Shown here: positions 1 to 6,950 of the stretch, piece after piece
How the letters are laid out: every line of letters begins with the position of its first letter
Numbering within the stretch: position 1 is the stretch's first letter
Assembly (NCBI GenBank): GCA_963578625.1
Contig: CAUZEO010000125.1
Span: forward strand, 1 to 13,403
Reading direction: 5' to 3'
DNA length: 13,403 nucleotides
Source of the DNA: CAUZEO01 sp963578625
Lineage (GTDB): Bacteria; Verrucomicrobiota; Kiritimatiellia; SLOV01
Made by a program: the position numbers and the translations under genes
The notes under the pieces: model-generated
Database searches by the model: none
Told to the model about the DNA's origin: nothing
The model's input: only the letters and a program-made list of their open reading frames with translations

Positions 1-1263
1 AGTCTTCCCGAGGGTGTCGAACGCCACCACGCAACTGACTGCCAGCAGGGTGGGCATGAGGCAGAAGATCCGCACTGGTTGGCGAATAAAGGAATAGGGT
101 GGAATAACTTCCCGGGCGATCCGGTACACGATTCCGTCGAGCGGCCCTTTGAAAGCCAAAGCGAGAAAAATGACGACCAGGCACCAGGAAACAACGAAAG
201 TAAACATTGCCAGCCGGTACTGGGAAACCATCCGGTCCTGCATCGAATCGATCATCTTTATCCCCATCACCTGGCACAGGAACGCGACAAAAAGAAAAAC
301 TCCGATCGTAAGTCCGATGTAGATGTGCCAGTTGTTGTTTCCTCCCAGTCCGCCGAAAAGTCCGGAAAGATCGGGGGTGTTCAGACCTACTTCGGCAATG
401 GTTCGGCCCTCCCCCATCACTGATCCCTTGATAAAGGGCTGAAGCAAGGCGCGATAGCCGAATGCGCAGGCGAGAAAAACGAACACGGGTGCCAGAGAGA
501 CGGACCATCCCCGAATTTTTCTCCCGAACCTGTAAAACGGCGACTCATCCGCAGCGGAGCAAATAAGACACCAGACGGGGACCGAAAGAACCAAGAAAAA
601 GAACACCTGGACGTCGCCAAAACATGCCAGCAGGAGCCCTGCGCCCGCGACGACACCGCCCGTCCATCTTCGGTTTCGAACCGCAATATCCAGACCTAAA
701 AAGACGAGCGGAATATACATCATGGCATACCCGCCGGGACTTCCCCCCAGCTGCGCAACCCACCGGTACGGAAACGTGATGGCGAGTAGCGATCCGAACA
801 CGACCGCGAGGTTGTTCCTTGTGAAGCCGCGCAATAGAAGCGCGGTAAACAGGAACGTTAACCAAATACTAAGGAACCCGGCGAGGTTGACTCCGAACGC
901 GGGGCCTCCGATGGCGGACCCCAGCGCAAACACCAGCGAGATCGGGAAGAAGTAGGCGGTCGGAAAGAAGCGGTCGGAATCGTCGCCGACGTTGAATTCG
1001 TACAGGTTGTAAAACCACGGAGTATTGCCCGCGAGCATATCTCGAAACAGCCAGTAATGATAGTAGAGTTGCAGTTGATCGCCCTTGATCATGGCGCGGG
1101 CTCCGTACATCTCGTCGTTGGTGGACGAGGACGGGATCCCCTCCATCAGGTGCTGCGGGAGCGGCCAGGTGAAAATAACCCACACCACAACAGCCAACGC
1201 CAGAGAGACAAGGAGAAGTCGCAAACTCTTGAAAAACGGTCGTGTGGACATGCGTGGATTCAT
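1..1263 (-). CDS. Polytopic membrane protein, GT-C/YfhO-like (3' end outside window)
   Basis: An open frame of 421 codons runs from ATG at 1263 to the window edge without a stop, so the C-terminus is missing. The product is an integral membrane protein. A first membrane helix spans about residues 14-33 and is followed by a polar extracytoplasmic loop (about 36-100) containing TNDEMYG and GDQLQLYYHYW. At least six further hydrophobic segments follow (near 104-120, 125-145, 152-165, 180-193, 203-232, 255-275, 315-335, 352-371). Aspartates in the first external loop and the late PPYSFIRQPVRIF motif are typical of GT-C-fold, lipid-phosphate-sugar-dependent glycosyltransferases and YfhO-like proteins; the specific substrate cannot be read. 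Its ATG overlaps the stop of the upstream hydrolase (ATGA, 1260-1263) and has no clear Shine-Dalgarno sequence, which suggests translational coupling. A later ATG at 1251 is also possible. The operon context suggests glycan or lipid glycosylation. Confidence 0.8.
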   Translation of the reverse strand, partial: MNPRMSTRPFFKSLRLLLVSLALAVVVWVIFTWPLPQHLMEGIPSSSTNDEMYGARAMIKGDQLQLYYHYWLFRDMLAGNTPWFYNLYEFNVGDDSDRFFPTAYFFPISLVFALGSAIGGPAFGVNLAGFLSIWLTFLFTALLLRGFTRNNLAVVFGSLLAITFPYRWVAQLGGSPGGYAMMYIPLVFLGLDIAVRNRRWTGGVVAGAGLLLACFGDVQVFFFLVLSVPVWCLICSAADESPFYRFGRKIRGWSVSLAPVFVFLACAFGYRALLQPFIKGSVMGEGRTIAEVGLNTPDLSGLFGGLGGNNNWHIYIGLTIGVFLFVAFLCQVMGIKMIDSMQDRMVSQYRLAMFTFVVSWCLVVIFLALAFKGPLDGIVYRIAREVIPPYSFIRQPVRIFCLMPTLLAVSCVVAFDTLGKT

Positions 1264-2048
1264 TGAAATCTGAGCGCGATCTGCTTACCCATCACTTCCG
1301 GCAGCGATCTTCGCGCGCCGATCGTACGCGGTTCCGGCGCACCGCCGGCGATCAGTTTCCGTAATGACTGTACCGGATGAATTGCATCCAATTCCCCGTC
1401 CAACGTCTGGCAATAGGTTCCTACCTTTGTCTCCTCCCCGCGCAGCGGCAGGGGATCGGTGCCCGCAAGCACCGGAATGCCCCGGACTCGCGCGGCGCTG
1501 AACTGTGCGGGCTCTTTCCACCCCGCCGGGCGAAAACTCGTGTCGGCCAGGAGCGCGCCATGCCGTTCGTTTCGCGAGATCCAGTCATAAACCGCCTTCC
1601 CGCGTGCTCCCATCCACTTTCCCGGCGCCCACGGCAATACCGGGATTGCGCCCGCCTCTTGCACTGCGGGAATCATCTGTTCCAATTTTTCCCCGCTGCG
1701 TATCCTTGTATCCGCGGTTAGTGCCAGAACCTCAAGCCGGCAAGCCGACACCCACTGGCGACCAGCCACAAGTAAAACACGGAAATCGTCTCCATCGCAA
1801 AGCCAGAGACCCTCCGGATCCCCGGAGTGCTCGATGGAATAAGAACCCTTCAACCGGATCTTGCCGTCCGTAAGATCCGCAAAAAACCCACAATCATCCC
1901 GCTCTGCCAGGCACATGACGAAGATCGCCTCGCCCGCATCGAGACCGGAATCTTCGGCTGCGCAACGCAAATTGTCGCGACCCGCCTTCAGCAGGACTTC
2001 GGGTTCATAGACAGGATAGACGTGAACATGCGAGTCGATAAGGATCAC
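1260..2048 (-). CDS. Amidohydrolase-like TIM-barrel metal-dependent hydrolase
   Basis: A 262-residue protein that opens with ILIDSHVHVYP, the HxH metal-binding strand of the amidohydrolase (and PHP-like) barrel superfamily, at residues 7 and 9. A late AGTDPLPLRGEE segment looks like the strand 8 aspartate. A lysine in LPWAPGKWMGARG may be the bridging or metal-loop residue. The two histidines usually found on strands 5 and 6 are not obvious, so catalysis is uncertain. I chose the GTG at 2048: it overlaps the upstream stop (GTGA, 2045-2048), has AGGCGGGG in front of it, and puts the HxH strand at the very N-terminus, as usual for the family. An ATG at 2075 would add nine residues and lie 31 bp inside the upstream gene. 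There is no signal peptide, so it is probably cytoplasmic. It is coupled to a pyruvyl transferase upstream and a membrane protein downstream. The substrate is unknown. Confidence 0.75.
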   Translation of the reverse strand: MILIDSHVHVYPVYEPEVLLKAGRDNLRCAAEDSGLDAGEAIFVMCLAERDDCGFFADLTDGKIRLKGSYSIEHSGDPEGLWLCDGDDFRVLLVAGRQWVSACRLEVLALTADTRIRSGEKLEQMIPAVQEAGAIPVLPWAPGKWMGARGKAVYDWISRNERHGALLADTSFRPAGWKEPAQFSAARVRGIPVLAGTDPLPLRGEETKVGTYCQTLDGELDAIHPVQSLRKLIAGGAPEPRTIGARRSLPEVMGKQIALRFQ

Positions 2049-3274
2049 GAGTGCCCCGCCTGGTTCGAACTCCACCCCAGAACGCCCTCCATGGGTTCGC
2101 CCCGATGCACGGCGGCCAGAACCTCTGCTGCGAGGCGGGCATCCGCCTGCAACTCCGGGATTCTGGAGTGCAGCACCGACCGGATCCGGTCGCGCTCCTG
2201 CCAGCCGCCCAGCAGGTGACGGGTGAGGTCCTCGGTCGTAAACCGATCAAAGCCGATGCACTGATCCTGTAGGCCGAGGCAATTGTAAAAGTAGGCCACC
2301 TTCGGTTGATAAGCCAGCCCGAGCACCGGGGCGCCCGCGGATGCGCCAAGAATCGATGCGTGGAGCCGCATCGCGAAAAGCAGGCTGCACGCGCCCATAA
2401 CCCCCTTCAACTCATAGTGGTTATACTCAATATTCCCGATCCATGCCTTTCCAATGGAGGAATCCATGCAGGCGAGCAGTTCCCGGGTAATTTGAACATC
2501 GTGATGCTGCGTGGCGATCAGCAGCACCTGGGCGCCGGTTTCGCCGGCGACAAAATTCAGGGCGTTCGAAAACGTATCGAGAAATCGCTCCTTGCCGATT
2601 GGCTCTCGGCGCGGCCTCGCCCAGGTGTCAAGATACCGGTTCACGTTTACGCCAAGAATCGGCAGCGCAGGATCCAGTCCGGCCTCTCTCAGAATTTCTG
2701 CGGCTCGATTTGAATCGACGGGGTGAACGTTAACCGCCGCATCCGCGGCAAGGACGATGTTCGGGTTCTGTACGCCGACGTCCCTGAAGATACTGATCGA
2801 CTCCTCGTCACGCACAGTAATGAAATCCATCAACTCGGCAACCTCGCGCAGCATCCTGCGCCCCGCCGCGGAGTCAACCGGTCCCGCGCCGACGTTAAAA
2901 CAGGCCATGCGCTTGCCCTTTTTGTGCGCTCGAGGCAGCAGCACCGCGAGCGTCGACAGGAAATTGAACAGGGGGTTGTAGAGGGCGCGATCGAACAGGA
3001 TGGCATCGAAAATCAACGTATAGTCTGTGCGCAGAACGGATTGATAGGTAGGGAGTCCGAGCATTTTCACCGATAAGTTCCAGGGCATCATGCCTACCGG
3101 CCGGGTGCGGTTCCGGTAGGTCTTTCGCACGAAGGCCTTGTTAATGGTGGGGATTTCGTACAGCAGGCGCTCACCGCAGGCGTCGTCTACGGGATCCATG
3201 ATCCCCGACATCAGGGCGGCGTCGCCCGCATTGCGCCCCGACGACGAGCCGAGCAATGTGATGGATTTAAGCAC
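2045..3274 (-). CDS. Polysaccharide pyruvyl transferase family protein (CsaB/WcaK-like)
   Basis: A 409-residue protein with hallmarks of the polysaccharide pyruvyl transferase fold, a GT-B-like enzyme that typically adds ketal pyruvate from phosphoenolpyruvate to surface or secondary cell wall sugars. The N-terminus has GSSSGRNAGDAALMSGI (residues 9-25), matching the family's NxGD start. ITVRDEESISIFRDVGV (152-168) is the family RDExS element. The C-terminal half carries AMRLHASILGASAGAPVLGL (301-320), the conserved RLH...A...P motif. There is no signal peptide or membrane helix, so it is probably cytoplasmic. It starts at GTG 3274 with GAGGGG eight bases upstream. It heads a coupled operon with a hydrolase and a GT-C-like membrane protein, and is divergent from trmH across about 98 bp. 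Family assignment is confident; the actual acceptor glycan, or whether pyruvate is the donor, is not visible. Confidence 0.9.
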   Translation of the reverse strand: MLKSITLLGSSSGRNAGDAALMSGIMDPVDDACGERLLYEIPTINKAFVRKTYRNRTRPVGMMPWNLSVKMLGLPTYQSVLRTDYTLIFDAILFDRALYNPLFNFLSTLAVLLPRAHKKGKRMACFNVGAGPVDSAAGRRMLREVAELMDFITVRDEESISIFRDVGVQNPNIVLAADAAVNVHPVDSNRAAEILREAGLDPALPILGVNVNRYLDTWARPRREPIGKERFLDTFSNALNFVAGETGAQVLLIATQHHDVQITRELLACMDSSIGKAWIGNIEYNHYELKGVMGACSLLFAMRLHASILGASAGAPVLGLAYQPKVAYFYNCLGLQDQCIGFDRFTTEDLTRHLLGGWQERDRIRSVLHSRIPELQADARLAAEVLAAVHRGEPMEGVLGWSSNQAGHS

Positions 3275-3372
3275 GTTGCGTTCCCCTCATCTATCCGGGC
3301 ATACTACGGGAACATGTGGCCGAGGGGCTACAAATAAAGGGCGGAAGGACCACCGGGTGAAAGGCCATCCTC
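3275..3372. promoter_or_regulatory. Divergent promoter region between the polysaccharide operon and trmH
   Basis: These 98 bp must hold promoters for both divergent units. The ribosome binding sites are clear: GAGGGG for the minus-strand GTG 3274, and GAAAGG for ATG 3373. No pair of -35/-10 boxes stands out, so the promoters are inferred from position. Confidence 0.4.
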
Positions 3373-4071
3373 ATGGATCGCGATCTTCAAAACAGGATTC
3401 AGCGCCACTTGGGCCGCTTCGTAACCGACCGGCGAAAACAGCGGATCGAGGAAGTTCTGGCCCTGAGAACCCGCTACATTACTGTCGTCACGGAAAACCT
3501 TTACCAGCCTCACAACGCGAGCGCCATCATCAGAACCTGCGATTGCTTTGGCGTTCAAGACCTTCACGTTATCGAGCACGACAACCGATTCGAGATCAAC
3601 GACGCCGTAGCCGTGGGTTCAGGGAAATGGGTTTCGGTCCACCGCCACGTTGATCCGGAGGGGAATGCGACGAGACGATGCCTCCTTGATCTCAAGGCCC
3701 GGGGATACAAGATCGCGGCGCTGACCCTCCAAGAAGCGGCGGAACCACTGAAGAAGATCCCCCTTGATGCAAAATTGGCACTGTGTCTCGGAACGGAAGA
3801 AGAAGGCCTCTCGGAAACTGCCCACGAGTTGTCGGACATTTTCGTGCAGCTCCCGATGCACGGATTCAACCAAAGCTTCAACGTTTCGGTCACCGGCGCG
3901 CTTTGTCTGTACGAGGTGATCAACCGCCTCCACACGCTGGATCTGGACTGGCATTTGACCGAAGAGGAAAAAGATGATCTTCGATACGACTGGTACTACA
4001 AGACCGTCCCGGAAGCAGATTTACATGTTGCGCGCGTGAAGGCTGCGGAACGGCGTAACCAATCCGGCTGA
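3373..4071 (+). CDS. trmH: TrmH-family tRNA (guanosine-2'-O-)-methyltransferase
   Basis: A 232-residue SPOUT (SpoU/TrmH) RNA 2'-O-methyltransferase that uses S-adenosylmethionine. All three family motifs are present: motif 1 NLYQPHNASAIIRTCDCFGV (42-61) with the candidate catalytic Arg54; motif 2 CLGTEEEGLS (138-147), part of the knotted SAM site; and motif 3 MHGFNQSFNVSVTGALCLYE (162-181). Motif spacing and wording are close to those I recall for E. coli TrmH (Gm18 of tRNA) rather than the 23S rRNA enzyme RlmB, because there is no N-terminal L30e-like domain. The short N-terminal helix and the C-terminal tail (190-232) also fit TrmH. The start ATG has GAAAGG at 3359-3364, eight bases away. 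It is a single gene, divergent from the polysaccharide operon. Tyrosines and basic residues in the tail may help bind tRNA (inference). Confidence 0.88.
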   Translation: MDRDLQNRIQRHLGRFVTDRRKQRIEEVLALRTRYITVVTENLYQPHNASAIIRTCDCFGVQDLHVIEHDNRFEINDAVAVGSGKWVSVHRHVDPEGNATRRCLLDLKARGYKIAALTLQEAAEPLKKIPLDAKLALCLGTEEEGLSETAHELSDIFVQLPMHGFNQSFNVSVTGALCLYEVINRLHTLDLDWHLTEEEKDDLRYDWYYKTVPEADLHVARVKAAERRNQSG

Positions 4072-4366
4072 TCAAGGTTATCCCTCGAATCGAATCCCGC
4101 TGTTGGCCGTTACCACGGATGCAGGGGTTCCGCTGGACATTTCGATGGACGAATTCAACTCTGTCGCCGCCTGGGCTTCCAAGCCCGACCAATTGCAAGA
4201 AACAATCATTAGGTGCGAAGGCGAAGAGCAGGCTCCTCAATTCTCCATTCATGATCCCTCCTTGCCCCAGGTCGGCCTTGCCATCCGTGGGATCACCACC
4301 CCCGCAACCCCGGCATCGCCAGCTCAGCGATAGACCCGGCGCGGATCCACAAGCATCCCTGGACTC
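4072..4366. other. Intergenic stretch with no recognised gene
   Basis: About 295 bp separate trmH from the convergent redoxin gene. A plus-strand open frame (TTG at 4103 to TAG at 4333) exists, but its start has no Shine-Dalgarno sequence, the frame is open back into trmH, and I do not recognise the peptide, so I do not call it. A small hairpin (ATCGC/GCGAT, 4316-4331) lies 35 bp beyond the redoxin stop but lacks a T-tract, so it is not a convincing intrinsic terminator. The DNA is not noticeably AT-rich and could be decayed coding sequence. Confidence 0.5.
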
Positions 4367-4877
4367 TTACAACTCGCTCAAGATTTCGTCCGCGGTGGGG
4401 CGGTTGACTTTTACCCCCTCAAGGACCGCATCGATTTTCCCCTCTTTGCCGATGACGTAGGTCGTAAACGAACCGCCCCGGCTGTAGAGGGCGGTTTCCA
4501 CGGCGCCTGGATCGAGAAGGACAGGAAATACTGCGCCGGTTTGCGTTCGGGCCTTCTTTATCCCTTCCGCCCCGTCCTTATTCTTCCCGAAAAACGCAAA
4601 CAACTTCCGCACCCTGTTTCTTAAACTCCGCGTACTTCTCTTGCAACTTCACGAGCTGCACTATGCAGAAGGGTCACCAGTGAGCTCGGCTGAAAACCAA
4701 GATTACCCGCCTCTGGTGCCGAAAATCAGACAATTTCACCGATTTTCCGGATTCGTCAATGAGATCAAAGTCCGGCGCACGGTCTCCCTTGGCGAGGTCG
4801 GGCGCATCGGCTGCCGCCTGACGATTCACCGTAAAAGACATCGTAACCATCAAAAGCAGAATGAATATTTTCTTCAT
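4367..4877 (-). pseudogene. Secreted peroxiredoxin-like redoxin with in-frame TGA at the catalytic Cys and a +1 frameshift (candidate selenoprotein or pseudogene)
   Basis: Conceptual product of about 169 residues: a signal peptide (about 1-24, ending AAADA), then RAPDFDLIDESGKSVKLSDF, the AhpC/TSA redoxin entry, then VILVFSRAHW. At residue 68 the codon is TGA (4674-4676) and the frame continues PFCIVQLVKLQEKYAEF, so TGA stands where the first Cys of a W-C-P-F-C motif belongs. The frame then reads VVCVFREE and meets TAA at 4578-4580. Dropping one base at about 4580 restores EEKDGAEGIKKARTQTG and a normal fold end (GGSFTTYVIGKEGKI) to the TAA at 4367. Apart from the TGA and this one extra base there are no lesions. 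The ATG at 4877 has a perfect AGGAGG five bases upstream. A GTG at 4883 is in frame but overlaps that ribosome binding site. Either the TGA is read as selenocysteine and the indel is an error or recent, or the gene is dead. The product would act outside the cytoplasm as a thiol or selenol peroxidase-like protein. Confidence 0.72.
4642..4660 (-). promoter_or_regulatory. Bacterial-SECIS-like hairpin downstream of the in-frame TGA
   Basis: Read on the minus strand, the 19 bases form a seven-pair stem (UGCAGCU with AGUUGCA, including one G-U pair) closed by the loop CGUGA. The loop begins 20 nt after the TGA at 4674-4676. As I recall the bacterial SECIS consensus, the apical loop is short, has a G in its first two positions, and lies about 16-37 nt from the UGA. 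This hairpin meets those criteria. A competing small hairpin (CTGCA-TAG-TGCAG) overlaps its first half. Function is inferred; hairpins this small also occur by chance. Confidence 0.4.
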
Positions 4878-4882
4878 TGTCA

Positions 4883-4888
4883 CCTCCT
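4883..4888 (-). promoter_or_regulatory. Strong ribosome binding site of the redoxin gene
   Basis: AGGAGG on the minus strand, five bases before ATG 4877. It decides the start: the in-frame GTG at 4883 shares its last G and is therefore unlikely to be used. An intact consensus site argues the gene has been expressed recently. Confidence 0.75.
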
Positions 4889-5038
4889 GTCACTTACGCT
4901 ACGGCCGCAGTTCCGAAAAGTCCGGCATGAATCACACCCGGCGTACGCCAGTCCCCATTCCAATCTCTCGCGTGTTCTGTAATGGTCAACATACTATCGG
5001 CTTTGTAATCTGCTGCCCGAAAAACGAAGGAACGAAAA
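4889..5038. promoter_or_regulatory. Divergent promoter region between the redoxin gene and the coiled-coil protein gene
   Basis: About 150 bp separate the two divergent starts. On the plus strand TACTAT at 4991-4996 is a possible -10 box but lacks a convincing -35. On the minus strand TTGACC (about 4983-4988) is a -35-like hexamer without a good -10. Because both genes share this stretch, joint regulation is possible but not shown. Confidence 0.35.
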
Positions 5039-5944
5039 ATGGTCAAATCAACATCAAGAGTAGCGGGCTGGGTCATCTCGGCGATCGCTCTGGCGGTGGC
5101 AACGGTCGTGCTCACAATGTACTCGCAACTTGAAGAGCGGACGATGGAAGAGTCATTGGAGCATAATGAATCCATTGCCTCGCTGACCGATCGCCTCGAA
5201 GCACGGACGTCGGAATTGGAGAAACTCCAGGAATCGCTGGATGCCGCAGACCGGTTGGTTGCGGCACAACAGCTGAAAATTGCAGGCCTTGAACTGCCGG
5301 AGCCCCCTGTCGAAGACGAAGAAAACGATCACAACCCAGACAAAGGGCAGGGTGTGGCTCGGGCGCAAATGGCTATCGTCGCCGACATGTTGTACGGAGC
5401 TTATTACGATGAAAATGGCCTGTCGCCCGCTCTAAGGTCGAAAGTACGGAAGTTGACTACCGACAGCCTCAGTGAAATTCAGCGGCTGGAAATGGAGGCA
5501 TTCAAGGACGGTGACAAAACAGCAGCAGAGGTAAAAAGAGAGCACGACGGTTTGGAAAACCAGATGATTGCCGACCTTCGCAATATACTCGATGAAGAGC
5601 AAATGGAAGCGTGGGAAATCTACCACGAAGAAAGCGCCCGATTCCTCTACGAAAACCTGATGGACGGGCATCTCCGGATGCTTGCGCCCGGGCTAAGCGA
5701 CGCGAATCACGATGCAGCTACGGTCGTCTTCGCGGAGAAAATCGGGGCAGCACTCAAGGATTTCGAATCGTCATCGGAAATCTATTCGTTGTCGAATTAC
5801 AACAGAGCTCAGTCCAGAGGCCTCAACGAGGCCCTCATAGAGCTCTCCGAACTGTTTCCGGAAGACCAATACACGCATGCGGAACGATTCGTCGTCCAGT
5901 CCGAAGAATTCTTTAACGCCATGGAAGGAAGAGGGGCAAAGTAA
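5039..5944 (+). CDS. Hypothetical membrane-anchored coiled-coil protein
   Basis: I do not recognise this 301-residue protein. An N-terminal hydrophobic helix (about 9-28, after basic KSTSR) should anchor it, with the rest probably outside the cytoplasm. Residues 30-83 are a heptad-rich coiled coil (SLTDRLEARTSELEKLQESL). A short acidic linker with prolines follows (86-102), and then an all-helical, highly charged domain (105-300). In that domain, LRNILDEEQMEAWEIYHEE (180-198) resembles the LTxEQ-type helices of Spy/CpxP-like periplasmic proteins; this similarity is by eye and weak. It has no cysteines. The ATG has GAAGGA about eight bases upstream. It diverges from the redoxin gene across about 160 bp and ends 13 bp before the convergent hemB stop. 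A stress or envelope role is only suggested by the company it keeps. Confidence 0.75.
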   Translation: MVKSTSRVAGWVISAIALAVATVVLTMYSQLEERTMEESLEHNESIASLTDRLEARTSELEKLQESLDAADRLVAAQQLKIAGLELPEPPVEDEENDHNPDKGQGVARAQMAIVADMLYGAYYDENGLSPALRSKVRKLTTDSLSEIQRLEMEAFKDGDKTAAEVKREHDGLENQMIADLRNILDEEQMEAWEIYHEESARFLYENLMDGHLRMLAPGLSDANHDAATVVFAEKIGAALKDFESSSEIYSLSNYNRAQSRGLNEALIELSELFPEDQYTHAERFVVQSEEFFNAMEGRGAK

Positions 5945-5957
5945 AAAACGGGGCCGC

Positions 5958-6938
5958 TTACGCGCCGGCCGCTATCCATTCCGCCGCTTCCAGGGCGAAA
6001 TAAGTGATTACGATATCCGCCCCGGCGCGCTTTATGGATGTGAGGCTCTCGAGCGCGACCGCCTTCTCGTCGAGAGCACCGGATAAAGCGGCGGATTTTA
6101 TCATGGCGTATTCTCCGCTCACCTGGTACCCCGCGATCGGCAATTCCGTCGCTTCCCGGATCTCCCGGATTACGTCCAGGTACGGCATCGCAGGTTTCAC
6201 CATGAGGATGTCAGCGCCTTCTTCCTCGTCCGTCAGCGATTCGTCCAGCGCCTCCCGCCGGTTGGCAGCGTCCATCTGGTAGGTATTGCGACTTCCTTTG
6301 AACGTACTGTCCACTGCATCGCGAAATGGCCCGTAGAAGGCGGACGCGAATTTGGTCGAGTAGGACATGATGCCGACGTCGGGGAATCCCTCGTCATCGA
6401 GCTCTTCGCGCATCGCTGCGACCTGACCGTCCATCATCGCGGACGGCGCAACCAGGTCTGCTCCGGCTTTCGCTGCGATCACCGCCTGTCGACCCAGGTT
6501 TTCCAGGGTGGCATCGTTGTCGACATCTCCATCCCGCAATACCCCGCAGTGGCCATGATCGGTATATTCACAAAAACAGTTGTCGCTGATGACCAGGAGT
6601 TCCGGCGCAGCGCTTTTCGCCTCCCGGATCATGCGAGCCATGAGTCCGTCTTCACCCAGCGTGTCGCCGCCGACCGGATCTTTCTTCGCGGTGACGCCGA
6701 ACAACAGCACCGCCTGGACACCGTGGTCCCAAACGTTTCTGACCACTTCGCCGACCCTGGATTCCGGATAATTGAAAACTCCCGGCATGCTCGGAATCGG
6801 CGTAGCCTGCTGGATCCCGTCGTTGACGAATATCGGCAGAATAAAGTCGTGCGGATGCAGCCGCGTTTCGCGGAGCAGGTTCCGCATCGCTCCCGATGAT
6901 CTACGCCGTCGAAATCTTCTTCCCGGAAATTCGCTCAT
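5958..6938 (-). CDS. hemB: Porphobilinogen synthase (5-aminolevulinate dehydratase)
   Basis: A 326-residue enzyme that condenses two 5-aminolevulinates into porphobilinogen, the second committed step to heme and other tetrapyrroles. The N-terminal basic arm RRFRRRRSSGAMRNLLRET (7-25) is typical. The active-site zinc cysteines are present in SDNCFCEYTDHGHCG (118-132; C121, C123, C131), which marks it as the zinc-dependent type rather than the aspartate-rich magnesium type. The Schiff-base lysines are K196 in MSYSTKFAS and K248 in ILMVKPAMPYLD. Length is normal. The ATG lies 12 bp after the hemC stop with only a weak ribosome binding site, so it is probably co-transcribed and read after hemC. 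It faces the 301-residue hypothetical gene with a 13 bp gap. It is cytoplasmic and probably oligomeric, as the family is. Nothing odd was seen. Confidence 0.97.
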   Translation of the reverse strand: MSEFPGRRFRRRRSSGAMRNLLRETRLHPHDFILPIFVNDGIQQATPIPSMPGVFNYPESRVGEVVRNVWDHGVQAVLLFGVTAKKDPVGGDTLGEDGLMARMIREAKSAAPELLVISDNCFCEYTDHGHCGVLRDGDVDNDATLENLGRQAVIAAKAGADLVAPSAMMDGQVAAMREELDDEGFPDVGIMSYSTKFASAFYGPFRDAVDSTFKGSRNTYQMDAANRREALDESLTDEEEGADILMVKPAMPYLDVIREIREATELPIAGYQVSGEYAMIKSAALSGALDEKAVALESLTSIKRAGADIVITYFALEAAEWIAAGA

Positions 6939-6950
6939 AACCGGCCACTA

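Noticed and set aside
4316..4331. ATCGC/GCGAT hairpin beyond the redoxin stop
   Set aside because: Short stem, no T-tract, expected by chance at this GC content.
4103..4333. Plus-strand open frame of 76 codons after trmH
   Set aside because: TTG start with no ribosome binding site, frame open back into trmH, and no recognisable peptide.
4367..4612. An independent 81-residue gene starting at GTG 4612
   Set aside because: Its first residues are out-of-frame noise; from about 4579 it is clearly the C-terminal half of the redoxin split by the frameshift.
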